The notes under the pieces were generated by a model, which was not told where the DNA came from, searched no databases, and saw nothing but the letters and a program-made list of their open reading frames with translations. Shown piece by piece: positions 8,425 to 16,012 of a stretch of DNA of 64,000 nucleotides (positions within the stretch are counted from its first letter, which is position 1; every line of letters starts with the position of its first letter). This DNA is from Orlajensenia sp037404875 (GTDB lineage: Bacteria; Actinomycetota; Actinomycetes; Actinomycetales; Microbacteriaceae), in the NCBI RefSeq assembly GCF_037404875.1, contig NZ_JBBELO010000019.1, positions 85,502 through 149,501 on the forward strand, in the 5' to 3' direction. The position numbers were made by a program, and so were the translations under genes.

Positions 8425-8453
8425 TTGGCAACCTTGGCAAGAAGTTGGCAAGG
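8425..8453 (+). repeat. Left TTGGCAA array
   Basis: TTGGCAA occurs at 8425-8431, 8434-8440 and 8445-8451. The 13-bp word AACCTTGGCAAGA (8430-8442) is repeated exactly at the other end of the element. The placement inside the end of the element suggests arm-type integrase sites. Confidence 0.55.
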
Positions 8454-8552
8454 GTCGGCGGGGATGGTGCGTCATGCCTTCATGCGATTCTCGTTGAGCC
8501 TCCCATCAAGCGGAAGCATCGGGGGATAAACTCCGCTGATGTTTGGAGGCCG

Positions 8553-9764
8553 GTGAACAACAACACGAATTTCTTCAGCGATGACAAGGGGTCAGCCGCC
8601 GTGCTGAAGCATGGTGTCCTTGGTCGGTACGCGGCGAAGTTCATGGCCAAGACCTCCAGCACTTCGCCGGGCAGGCGCGTCGGATTTCTCGACGGCTATG
8701 CCGGTCAGGGAGAGTACGTGAACCCGATCACCGGCAGCACGAAAGAAGGTTCACCCGTCATCCTCCTGCGGATCGCCATCGACCTCGTGCGGGTAGGGCG
8801 AACCTCTCACCTCGTCTTTGTGGAGAAGGAGAAGGGGGCATACGCGAGCTTGAACGCCGTCGTGCGGGCTTCCACATACTCGCCGGCAGTCGCCCATCAC
8901 GGCGATGTTGAGGAGCACATCCAGGCGGCCTTGGATGAGTTCGACAACATGCCTGCGCTGATCTTCTTGGATCCTTTTGGGTCATCTCTGGATCACGCGT
9001 CGCTGGTAAATCGGGTGCTGAAGAGACCCGGCACACAACCGACGGAGCTTCTGCTCAACTTCAGCCTTCAAGCTCTGCGCCGCATGGGGGCGCGTCTGTG
9101 GGAGGCCGAGGGTGCCAGCGGAAGGGCGAAGACGCTGGAGCGCGTAGATCACTGGCTAGGAGGCGACTGGTGGCGCGCGTTCTTCATGGCACCCGATGTG
9201 CTCTCGCTGCCGAAGTCCGAGCGTGCCGATGCCGCCGCCACCCGGGTCGCCACCGAGCATGCCAAGCGGATTCATGACGCAACCGGGTGCGGATACTTCG
9301 CGGTGCCGATCAGACGCAAGCCCCACGCGAAGCCTCTCTTCCTCCTGACCCTTTACTACCCCCGTCAGTTGGCGGTGTTCGACTTCAACGAAGCCGTCAG
9401 CTTGGCACTGAAGGACTGGCGAGCATTCCTCCATGACCTGGAGTTGGCCGAGGCGGAGTTGCTTGACGAGAGCGACCCGCAGTTACTCTCTCGTGTTGCC
9501 GAGCTTCAGACGGTCTACAAGCTGGACGAGGCCCAGATTGACCGGGATGCCATTGATGAGATCAAGAAGTCGGTCACGGAGGCCCTTCGGACTCGCACGT
9601 CGTTGTCTGTTCGGACTGACCTTCGCCTGGTGATGGGAGAAGCCATCGGCGTGGGACGCACGACCCACCTGCGTACGGCCTGGAAGGAACTGGCGGCAGA
9701 GGGTATCGCGGGAGAATGTCCGAAGGGTGACCTTGACTCTGCTGTAATCGGACGCGCTAACTGA
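8553..9764 (+). CDS. tcmP: Three-Cys-motif partner protein TcmP
   Basis: A 403-residue protein recognised as TcmP, the family named for sitting next to three-Cys-motif DUF5131 proteins; that partner follows 17 bases downstream. The fold looks like an AdoMet methyltransferase: glycine-rich FLDGYAGQG at about 45-53, an acidic FVEKEKG strand end at about 89-95, and FLDPFG at about 138-143 in the motif IV position. The C-terminal half is helical. GTG 8553 is chosen because the family's conserved N-terminus starts with the NNNTNFFSDDKGSAAVLKHG region; GGAGG lies only three bases upstream, so a more upstream start cannot be excluded. The biochemical function is not established. Confidence 0.8.
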   Translation: MNNNTNFFSDDKGSAAVLKHGVLGRYAAKFMAKTSSTSPGRRVGFLDGYAGQGEYVNPITGSTKEGSPVILLRIAIDLVRVGRTSHLVFVEKEKGAYASLNAVVRASTYSPAVAHHGDVEEHIQAALDEFDNMPALIFLDPFGSSLDHASLVNRVLKRPGTQPTELLLNFSLQALRRMGARLWEAEGASGRAKTLERVDHWLGGDWWRAFFMAPDVLSLPKSERADAAATRVATEHAKRIHDATGCGYFAVPIRRKPHAKPLFLLTLYYPRQLAVFDFNEAVSLALKDWRAFLHDLELAEAELLDESDPQLLSRVAELQTVYKLDEAQIDRDAIDEIKKSVTEALRTRTSLSVRTDLRLVMGEAIGVGRTTHLRTAWKELAAEGIAGECPKGDLDSAVIGRAN

Positions 9765-9781
9765 AGCAAGGGGAGGTCGAC

Positions 9782-10537
9782 ATGTCGAAGACCACCATCG
9801 AATGGACCGAGATCACATGGAACCCGGTCACGGGGTGTGATCGAACGTCAGCAGGATGTGACAACTGCTACGCCCTCACGCTATCGAAGCGCCTGAAAGC
9901 AATGGGCGCGGAGAAGTATCAGACCGACGGAAATCCAGTCACTTCAGGCCCCGGTTTCGGTGTGACGATCCATCCCGCATCCCTCCAACAGCCGTACTCA
10001 TGGCGAAAGCCCGCAACCGTCTTCGTCAACTCGATGAGTGACATGTTTCACGCGAAGGTGCCGCTGACATTCGTGCAAGATGTGTTCGATGTGATGGCGG
10101 ACACGCCTCAGCACACATACCAGATTCTGACGAAGCGGTCCGTGAGACTGCGCCGTCTAGCGCACAAGCTGAACTGGCCAACGAACGTTTGGATGGGCGT
10201 ATCGGTTGAGGAGCCAAAGGTTCTGAACCGCGTCGATGATCTTCGGGAGGTCCCGGCAGCCGTGCGCTTCCTCTCTTGCGAACCCCTAATCGCGCCGCTT
10301 CCAGACATGAACCTTGATGGGATCGACTGGGTAATCGCCGGGGGCGAGTCAGGTGCTCGCCATCGTCCAATGGAACTGGCCTGGGTCGAGGAAATCCGCG
10401 ATCAGTGCACGGACTCGAGCATTCCGTTCTTCTTCAAGCAGTGGGGCGGACGAACGCCCAAGCAGAATGGGCGGACACTTGCCGGTCGAACTTGGGATGA
10501 GATGCCCGTTCCCAAGGTGCGGCACGCTGCTGCCTAA
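9782..10537 (+). CDS. DUF5131 / phage Gp37-Gp68 family three-Cys-motif protein
   Basis: A 251-residue protein beginning MSKTTIEWTEITWNPVTGC, typical of phage Gp37/Gp68 (DUF5131) proteins. Three cysteines form C19-x6-C26-x2-C29 followed by YA, resembling an iron-sulfur-binding loop of the radical-SAM type, though the spacing is not the canonical Cx3Cx2C. FVNSMSDMFH, YQILTKRS, FLSCEPL and the late WVIAGGESG and FFFKQWGG blocks are the other family signatures. GGGGAGG lies five bases upstream of ATG. It is evidently co-transcribed with tcmP. Substrate unknown; nucleic-acid modification is a reasonable guess only. Confidence 0.85.
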   Translation: MSKTTIEWTEITWNPVTGCDRTSAGCDNCYALTLSKRLKAMGAEKYQTDGNPVTSGPGFGVTIHPASLQQPYSWRKPATVFVNSMSDMFHAKVPLTFVQDVFDVMADTPQHTYQILTKRSVRLRRLAHKLNWPTNVWMGVSVEEPKVLNRVDDLREVPAAVRFLSCEPLIAPLPDMNLDGIDWVIAGGESGARHRPMELAWVEEIRDQCTDSSIPFFFKQWGGRTPKQNGRTLAGRTWDEMPVPKVRHAAA

Positions 10538-10692
10538 GGCAGTCCGACCTCAAGGAACGGGACTCCTACACGTGGGATTTCCGGAGTTCAACTGCCGACG
10601 ACAAACCCGGGATCATGTTTGCAGATCATCAAGAAATCCTCGGCCCGACGTGTGGGTATTTGGGATTGTTGTAGGCGGACTAGGCCGGGGCG

Positions 10693-11163
10693 CTACAGCC
10701 GAGCAAGCAGTTCACGTAGTTCGGCTGGCCCAACCCACGGTCGTCGATGAATCATTCGATGGCAGTTCGAGCAGAGCAGAGCGAGGTCAGAAAGTCTTGT
10801 CGTGCGCTCGCCCGACACGTAGAGCGGGATGACGTGGTGGACCTCGATGTAGTCGCGGCCACGTGCACCATATCTGGCTTCAAAGTCGAATCCGCAGACC
10901 TCGCAGGCGACCTGCAGTCCTGCATCACGCACCGATTTGATCTTTCGTGCGCGGAGCTTGGGATTGCGCTCTCTCCGAACGTGTCGCGCTAGGAGAATCC
11001 GCCCCTCCACCGCCTCCGCAAGGTCTTCCGCTGCCTCCGGGAGAGGCTCGATCCCGTCCTCAAACGCCTGACGAATCGCCCTGGCCTCCCGTGCCATCCC
11101 GTCGGGATCCGCCAAGAACGCAAGCAACACGGGCACGTCGAGCTTGTTTCCGTTAGTAGGCAC
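10693..11163 (-). CDS. HNH endonuclease (McrA-like)
   Basis: A 156-residue protein whose C-terminal half is a complete HNH domain: zinc cysteines C87-x2-C90 and C131-x2-C134, the IEVHHVIPL motif (His109/110) and CHRMIHR. The helical, charged N-terminal 80 residues have no recognised domain. HNH proteins of this shape are found in McrA-type restriction systems, mobile elements and phages. It converges on the TcmP-DUF5131 operon, with 155 bases between in which no terminator is obvious. The GTG start at 11163 has no good ribosome binding site and could be slightly off. Confidence 0.8.
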   Translation of the reverse strand: MPTNGNKLDVPVLLAFLADPDGMAREARAIRQAFEDGIEPLPEAAEDLAEAVEGRILLARHVRRERNPKLRARKIKSVRDAGLQVACEVCGFDFEARYGARGRDYIEVHHVIPLYVSGERTTRLSDLALLCSNCHRMIHRRPWVGPAELRELLARL

Positions 11164-11501
11164 ACCCGCGTAGTCGGGGTGCCGAGTCGCTATGTCCCAA
11201 GTTTCCGAGCCACGCTGTCTGGACTGCGGAAATTGCTATCACGGTTCTCGACCGGATGAAGCCTCGCGCGATTCAACAAGGCGGAAGTTCGATTACTTCC
11301 CGGTCCGGGTCGTCAAGTCCTCTCCAGTCGTTCTGCCTAACGAGGTCAGCCGCGAGAACAATCTCTTCGTATGCCCATTTGATGCGCGCCACGGTGTCAG
11401 GTTAGCCATTCGCCCAACTGCATCGGGTGTTCGGCACGCCCCACGAAGTAGGCCGGAATTGGTCCAGCGGCGGAAACGATTCGTGCGGAAGACTTTGTTC
11501 C
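11164..11501. other. Non-coding stretch inside the element
   Basis: 338 bases without a convincing gene. A plus-strand frame from 11192 contains CLDCGNC but lacks a ribosome binding site and runs 95 bases into the next gene, so it is not annotated. The stretch probably contains the HNH promoter, but no clear -10/-35 pair is seen. Confidence 0.4.
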
Positions 11502-11696
11502 ATGGACATCAACAACCTTCCGACTGGCCCGTCAATCCCCGAAGGCACCCTCGCCCTCGGCTCCGGCGACACTGTTACCTTCATCCGCCGCTGTGACGTT
11601 TGCTTTGCGGCGATCCTGGAATCGCACGATGCGGACTATGCGGAGCATGTGCAGTGGCACGAGCGCACGGGGACCAACCTCCCGCCGTCTGATTGA
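11502..11696 (+). CDS. Small C2H2 zinc-finger-like protein, phage type
   Basis: A 64-residue protein with C31-x2-C34-x14-H49-x3-H53, a compact zinc-binding pattern like that of many small proteins of actinobacterial phages and mobile elements (CxxC ... HxxWH). The N-terminus is proline/glycine-rich. ATG 11502 has only a weak GGAAGA about eleven bases upstream. Function unknown; a DNA-binding or adaptor role is possible. Confidence 0.5.
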   Translation: MDINNLPTGPSIPEGTLALGSGDTVTFIRRCDVCFAAILESHDADYAEHVQWHERTGTNLPPSD

Positions 11697-11871
11697 GATT
11701 GGAACGGTCTCCGGTCACCTGACTTGCGCCGGGACGTGCGAGGCCGCTGTGAGAACGGACTTCTACACGCGGCGCTCCGGTGACCGTGAATGTATGACGG
11801 ACCCCGGAATCTTGTTTCGCTGCACAACCAGAAATCCCCGGCCAACGTAGCGGCGTGAGAAATCTTGTTGG

Positions 11872-12819
11872 TTAGGAATCGTGAAGCGCTCGGTAGACCG
11901 ACGCTCGACTCATGCCTGTGAGGGTGGCGATTTCATTGACGGGGCGACCCTTGACCCTGTACTGCTGCACTTTCCGAATCTTTTCCGGACTGAGCGCCGT
12001 ACGGGGACGACCAGCGACCTGTTCGCCATCCTTGGCACGCGCCGCACGGGGGATCTCACCGATGCCGGGATTCTTCTTCTTCCAGTGGGCCTTCAACTCG
12101 TCCACGAGCCACGTCGGGAGGGACACGTCCCGTGTCTCACCGTTCTTCGTCCCCTCCTCAACACGAGCGTGCTGCTGAATCCACTGCTTCGAGATGTCCA
12201 GCACTCCGGTCTTCAGATCGAGGTCCGTCCGGTTGAGGGCCAATCCCTCTCCGATCCGAAGCCCTCCGATCATGAGAACGGTCCAGAGCAGCCGGTCCTC
12301 TTCCGTCGAGGCAACAAGAATTCTCCGGAACTCTTCCTTGCTGAGCAGGGGCCTCTCAGGAGTCAGATCCTTCCGGGCACCCTCCACGAGGCACGGGTTG
12401 AAGGTGATTTCCCGCTTCCGGACTGCCTGAGTCATCACGAGGCTGAGCACGTTGTAACGGTTCTTCCGTGCAGGGATCTCAGGCTGGCTATAGAACCAGT
12501 CATCCACCATGGTCGGAGTGATGTGCCGAAGCTCGTTGTGGCCGAAGGTGGGGGACAGGTGGAGGCGGAGGTCCCGGAGGTAATTGGCCCGGGTCTGCTC
12601 CTTCACGTCCCGACGCTGGATGACCTTCACTGCCCACTCATCGAACGTGATGGAGCCAACGTCCTTCTGAACGTGCACTCCTTCGTGAAGCTCTATCCGA
12701 AGGTTGGCCTCTGCCTTCACGGCATCGGTCTTCTTCGTGAAGCTCTCCGTCGAGTATGGCTTGCCCTTGTACGTGATCCGACCTTGATACTTGCCCGATG
12801 CCGTCTTCCTGATTCCCAT
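11872..12819 (-). CDS. Chimeric tyrosine integrase with resolvase-type C-terminal HTH
   Basis: 315 residues. Residues 1-50 are an Arm/AP2-like DNA-binding region, 57-140 a SAM-like core-binding domain, and 155-245 the first part of a tyrosine recombinase catalytic domain with the box I arginine (R188 in GGLRIGE) and the beta-hairpin lysine (K225 in TKNGETR). The sequence then departs: HxxR, the second His and the nucleophilic Tyr are all missing. Residues about 262-315 (GRPRTALSPEKIRKV ... EIATLTGMSRASVYRAL) are a serine-resolvase C-terminal helix-turn-helix. AGGAGG lies about six bases before ATG. As read, it cannot perform strand exchange. It lies next to the right att repeat, the usual position of an int gene. 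Confidence 0.85.
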   Translation of the reverse strand: MGIRKTASGKYQGRITYKGKPYSTESFTKKTDAVKAEANLRIELHEGVHVQKDVGSITFDEWAVKVIQRRDVKEQTRANYLRDLRLHLSPTFGHNELRHITPTMVDDWFYSQPEIPARKNRYNVLSLVMTQAVRKREITFNPCLVEGARKDLTPERPLLSKEEFRRILVASTEEDRLLWTVLMIGGLRIGEGLALNRTDLDLKTGVLDISKQWIQQHARVEEGTKNGETRDVSLPTWLVDELKAHWKKKNPGIGEIPRAARAKDGEQVAGRPRTALSPEKIRKVQQYRVKGRPVNEIATLTGMSRASVYRALHDS

Positions 12820-12856
12820 TGAGTCCTCCTACCGAGTTATACGGACGAGGAGCCAC

Positions 12857-12885
12857 TTGGAAAACCTTGGCAAGATCTGGCAAGG
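12857..12885 (+). repeat. Right TTGGCAA array
   Basis: TTGGAAAA (12857), TTGGCAA (12867-12873) and CTGGCAA (12877-12883) form a short array. AACCTTGGCAAGA at 12863-12875 is identical to 8430-8442, and TGGCAAGG follows in both. It lies between the integrase start and the right 10-bp repeat. Confidence 0.55.
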
Positions 12886-12920
12886 TCCCCCATTTCCCGT
12901 GGATTGGTGCGGAAGACTCG

Positions 12921-12930
12921 AATCTGCAAG
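12921..12930 (+). repeat. Right 10-bp direct repeat AATCTGCAAG (attR core candidate)
   Basis: Identical and in direct orientation to 8294-8303. Recombination between the copies would remove about 4.63 kb and place the rpsP upstream region next to the carboxylate-amine ligase promoter. Confidence 0.5.
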
Positions 12931-13063
12931 AATGGTCAGTCGAGTTCCGTTTCCGCCCGACCCTCTAATCAGGCCTTCGGAACCCCCTTGAACCTTTGCC
13001 GAGTGTGCACCCCACGCTCACGGCTCTCAGTTCGCCCAACCTCACAGAACACACAGGAGAATT

Positions 13064-13474
13064 GTGGCTGTCAAGATTCGTCTCAAGCGCCTCGGAAAGA
13101 TCCGCGCCCCCTACTACCGCATCGTCGTCGCCGACTCGCGCACCAAGCGCGACGGTCGCGTGATCGAGGAGATCGGCAAGTACCACCCCACCGAGGAGCC
13201 CTCGTTCATCGAGATCGACTCCGAGCGTGCGCAGTACTGGCTCGGCGTCGGCGCCCAGCCGACCGAGCAGGTCGCCGCGCTGCTCAAGCTCACCGGCGAC
13301 TGGGGTCGCTTCAAGGGCGACAAGGACGCCGTGAGCACCGTCAAGGTGAAGGAGCCCAAGGCCCCCTTCGTCATCGACGAGAAGAAGAAGCCGGTGCTGC
13401 GCCCCAAGGCCGAGAAGCCGGCCAAGGCCGCCGAGCCCGAGGCCGCTGAGGCCACCGAAGGCGACGAGGCCTGA
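13064..13474 (+). CDS. rpsP: 30S ribosomal protein S16
   Basis: Small-subunit protein S16, 136 residues, starting GTG after AGGAGA (13055-13060). The conserved N-terminus AVKIRLKRLGKIRAPYYRIVVADSR is complete over residues 2-26. The C-terminus carries an alanine/glutamate/lysine-rich extension typical of actinobacteria. First gene of rpsP-khpA-rimM-trmD. The mobile element ends about 130 bases upstream, so the rpsP promoter must lie in that short stretch or in the element's right end. Confidence 0.97.
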   Translation: MAVKIRLKRLGKIRAPYYRIVVADSRTKRDGRVIEEIGKYHPTEEPSFIEIDSERAQYWLGVGAQPTEQVAALLKLTGDWGRFKGDKDAVSTVKVKEPKAPFVIDEKKKPVLRPKAEKPAKAAEPEAAEATEGDEA

Positions 13475-13476
13475 TC

Positions 13477-13713
13477 TTGCTCGGTTCCGCCGTCGAACAC
13501 CTCGTCAAGGGGATCGTCGATCACCCTGAAGACGTGCGCGTCGCCAGCAAGGACACCCCCCGGGGCGAGGTCCTCGAGGTTCACGTGAACCCCGAGGACC
13601 TCGGCCGGGTCATCGGCCGTGCCGGCCGCACGGCCAAGGCCCTGCGCACCCTCATCGCCGCACTCGCCGATGGCCGTCGCGTGCGCGTGGACGTCGTCGA
13701 CACCGACGCCTGA
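13477..13713 (+). CDS. khpA: KH-domain RNA-binding protein KhpA
   Basis: A 78-residue single KH-domain protein with the RNA-binding GRAG loop in VIGRAGRTAKALRTL. In firmicutes KhpA acts with KhpB on small RNAs and cell elongation; the role in actinobacteria is inferred. The start is a TTG two bases after rpsP, suggesting low or coupled translation. Confidence 0.92.
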   Translation: MLGSAVEHLVKGIVDHPEDVRVASKDTPRGEVLEVHVNPEDLGRVIGRAGRTAKALRTLIAALADGRRVRVDVVDTDA

Positions 13714-13715
13714 CA

Positions 13716-14339
13716 GTGAGCGCCGACAGTCCCAAGCGCACGCAGTTGCGCGTCGGGCGCCTCACGAAGGCGCACGGCCTGAAGGGCGCCATCAAGCTCG
13801 AGCTCTACACCGACGAGCCGGAGCGGCGCTTCGTTCCCGGTGCGGTCTTCTCGCTGCAGGTTCCGGCATCCTCCCCGTGGCACGGAAAGGCGCTCGAGCT
13901 CATCGAGTTGCGCTGGTACAACAGCCAGCCGGTCGGCTTCTTCAAGGACGTGCCCGACCGCACCACGGCCGAGTCGCTCGTGAAAGGCATCCTCTGGGTC
14001 GACCAGGATGCCGCTGAGCTGCCGGTCGAGGAGAACGCCTGGTACGACCACCAGCTCGTCGGACTCGACGTCGTGCGCGACGGCGTGAAGGTCGGACTCG
14101 TGGCGCGGGTCGACCACTTCCCGGCGCAGGACCTGCTCATCGTGAAGACCTCCTCCGGTGAGGTGATGGTGCCGTTCGTCGCCGCACTCGTGCCCTCGGT
14201 CGACCTGCAGGCCGGGGTGGTGACCGTCACGCCGCCGAACGGGCTGTTCGAGGAGCTGCCCGACGACGCCGCGGACGCGCCCGACGCTTCCGACACCGAA
14301 GCGGAAGACACCGATCCGGAAGAGACCGGCCGGGCGTGA
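13716..14339 (+). CDS. rimM: Ribosome maturation factor RimM
   Basis: 16S rRNA processing factor that helps assemble the 30S head by binding S19. 207 residues with the N-terminal RimM beta-barrel (LRVGRLTKAHGLKGAIKLELYTD) and a C-terminal PRC barrel (DLLIVKTSSGEVMVPFV). The last about 25 residues are an acidic tail. GTG start, two bases after khpA. Confidence 0.95.
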   Translation: MSADSPKRTQLRVGRLTKAHGLKGAIKLELYTDEPERRFVPGAVFSLQVPASSPWHGKALELIELRWYNSQPVGFFKDVPDRTTAESLVKGILWVDQDAAELPVEENAWYDHQLVGLDVVRDGVKVGLVARVDHFPAQDLLIVKTSSGEVMVPFVAALVPSVDLQAGVVTVTPPNGLFEELPDDAADAPDASDTEAEDTDPEETGRA

Positions 14340-14395
14340 GCGCTTCGCGCCGCCGACCAGCGGGCACCGGGGAATCGGCTCCGACGCGGCGCTCG

Positions 14396-14401
14396 TAGAC
14401 T
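14396..14401 (+). promoter_or_regulatory. -10 element TAGACT for leaderless trmD
   Basis: TAGACT is six bases before the trmD ATG, inside the 68-base gap after rimM. trmD can therefore be transcribed independently of rpsP. Confidence 0.5.
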
Positions 14402-14407
14402 CGACGC

Positions 14408-15109
14408 ATGCGCATCGACATCGTCACGATCTTCCCGACGTTCTTCGACGCGCTCTCGATCTCGCTGCTGGGCAAGGCCGCATCGACGGGATTGATCGAC
14501 CTGCACGTGCACGACCTGCGCGAGCACACCCACGACCGGCACCGCACCGTCGACGACACCCCGTACGGCGGGGGAGCGGGCATGGTCATGAAGCCCGAAC
14601 CGTGGGGAGAGGCGATCGACGCCATCCTGGCCGAGTCGAACGACGACCCCCTGCTCGTCTTCCCCTCGCCCGCCGGAGTGCCCTTCGTGCAGGCGCGCGC
14701 ACGTGAACTCGCCGCCGAGAGCCATCTCATCTTCGGCTGCGGTCGCTACGAGGGCATCGACCAGCGCGTCATCGACCACTTCGCCACGCGCATGCGGGTC
14801 GAGCTGATCAGCCTCGGCGACTACGTGCTGAACGGGGGAGAGGTCGCCGTGATGGCCATGATCGAGGCGGCCGGCCGTCTCATTCCGGGAGTCGTGGGCA
14901 ATCCGGCGAGCCTCGTGGAGGAGTCGCACGAAGACGGCCTGCTCGAGTACCCCAGTTACACCAAGCCCGCGCACTGGCGCGAGCTCGACGTGCCGCCGAT
15001 CCTGCTGAGCGGCAACCACGGTGCGATCGCCGGATGGCGCCGCGAGCAGCAGCTGGAACGCACCCGACGCGTACGGCCGGAACTCCTGGGCCCCGACGCG
15101 GAGCACTGA
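14408..15109 (+). CDS. trmD: tRNA (guanine-N1)-methyltransferase TrmD
   Basis: SPOUT-family enzyme methylating G37 of tRNAs read at CNN codons. 233 residues. The trefoil-knot AdoMet site is visible as IFGCGRYEGIDQR and LGDYVLNGGEVA. Length and order are normal. No rplS follows directly; that gene is 6.3 kb downstream. Confidence 0.96.
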   Translation: MRIDIVTIFPTFFDALSISLLGKAASTGLIDLHVHDLREHTHDRHRTVDDTPYGGGAGMVMKPEPWGEAIDAILAESNDDPLLVFPSPAGVPFVQARARELAAESHLIFGCGRYEGIDQRVIDHFATRMRVELISLGDYVLNGGEVAVMAMIEAAGRLIPGVVGNPASLVEESHEDGLLEYPSYTKPAHWRELDVPPILLSGNHGAIAGWRREQQLERTRRVRPELLGPDAEH

Positions 15110-15237
15110 GCCGGGCCGAACGGATGCCGGGAGCCGTCAGGATTCATCATCCGGAAACACGCCGGTGCCTGTCATGAAACACCCTGTGCATAACTTCGGA
15201 ATCGGCGGGCCGCCAGCCTGCCGGTGAACGAAGGCGG

Positions 15238-15984
15238 GTGCGCATGGCGGGGGGAGCGCGGTCCACACCTGCCCTGGTGATCCTCGCGCTCACGCACGGG
15301 GCGCCGTCCGGCCCCAACCGTGCGGCCGTCATCGCGCTCGTGGATGCCATCGCCACCGCGCGCCCCGACGTCGACGTCTCGATCAGCTTCGTCGATGCCT
15401 GGCAGAGCGACCTCCCACAGGCGCTCCCGCCCGCATTGGCCACGTCCTCATCTGTCGTCGTGCCGCTCGTGCTCTCGGCGGGGTTCCATGTGCGCGCCGA
15501 ACTCGCCGACTCGCTCGGCCAGGCGGTGCTCGCCGACGCACTCGGCCCCGACGGCCGGCTCGTCGAGGTGCTCGCCGAACGGGTGCGCTCCCTCGGCATC
15601 CTTCCCCGCGACTCGGTGCTGCTCGCGGCGGCGGGATCGACCGACCAGCGCGCGGTCGCCGAATGCTTCGAGACGGCCAGGATGCTCGGTGCGGCCCTCG
15701 GTCGGCCCGTCACCGTGGGCTTCATCGCGGCCGCCAGTCCACGGCTGCACGACGCCATCGAGATGCTGCGCGCCGTGCATCACGGCTCACGGGTCGTCGT
15801 GGCCACCTACCTGCTCGCGCCCGGGCACTTCAACGACGCCATCACCACCGCAGGGGCCGACCTCGTCTCGCCGCCGCTCGTGGTGCCCGACGGCGCTGTT
15901 GCAGAACCCCTCGTCGACCTCGTGCTGGAGCGCTACGACGTCGCCTGGTCGCGCCGCCAGCCGACCCCCTCCCCGGCCCCCTGA
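15238..15984 (+). CDS. Sirohydrochlorin/cobaltochelatase-like CbiX-family protein
   Basis: A 248-residue class II chelatase fold, two repeats of the CbiX/SirB half-domain. The first half has the metal-binding LTHGAPSG and VPLVLSAGFHVRAEL motifs; the second half repeats the pattern (VVVATYLLAPGHFND). Likely inserts Fe2+ or Co2+ into a tetrapyrrole; no other sirohaem or cobalamin gene is nearby, so the metal cannot be assigned. GTG 15238 and ATG 15244 are both possible starts. Confidence 0.82.
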   Translation: MRMAGGARSTPALVILALTHGAPSGPNRAAVIALVDAIATARPDVDVSISFVDAWQSDLPQALPPALATSSSVVVPLVLSAGFHVRAELADSLGQAVLADALGPDGRLVEVLAERVRSLGILPRDSVLLAAAGSTDQRAVAECFETARMLGAALGRPVTVGFIAAASPRLHDAIEMLRAVHHGSRVVVATYLLAPGHFNDAITTAGADLVSPPLVVPDGAVAEPLVDLVLERYDVAWSRRQPTPSPAP

Positions 15985-16012
15985 CGCCCGCCGCGCGGGT
16001 CAGCCGCGGGCG
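15985..16012. terminator. Weak bidirectional hairpin between chelatase and map
   Basis: CGCCCGC (15985-15991) pairs with GCGGGCG (16006-16012) across a 14-base loop, at the meeting point of two convergent genes. No U-tract; low confidence. Confidence 0.3.

Noticed and set aside
11192..11596. Cysteine-containing frame with CLDCGNC in the element
   Set aside because: No ribosome binding site, disordered composition, and 95-base overlap with the better-supported small zinc-finger gene.
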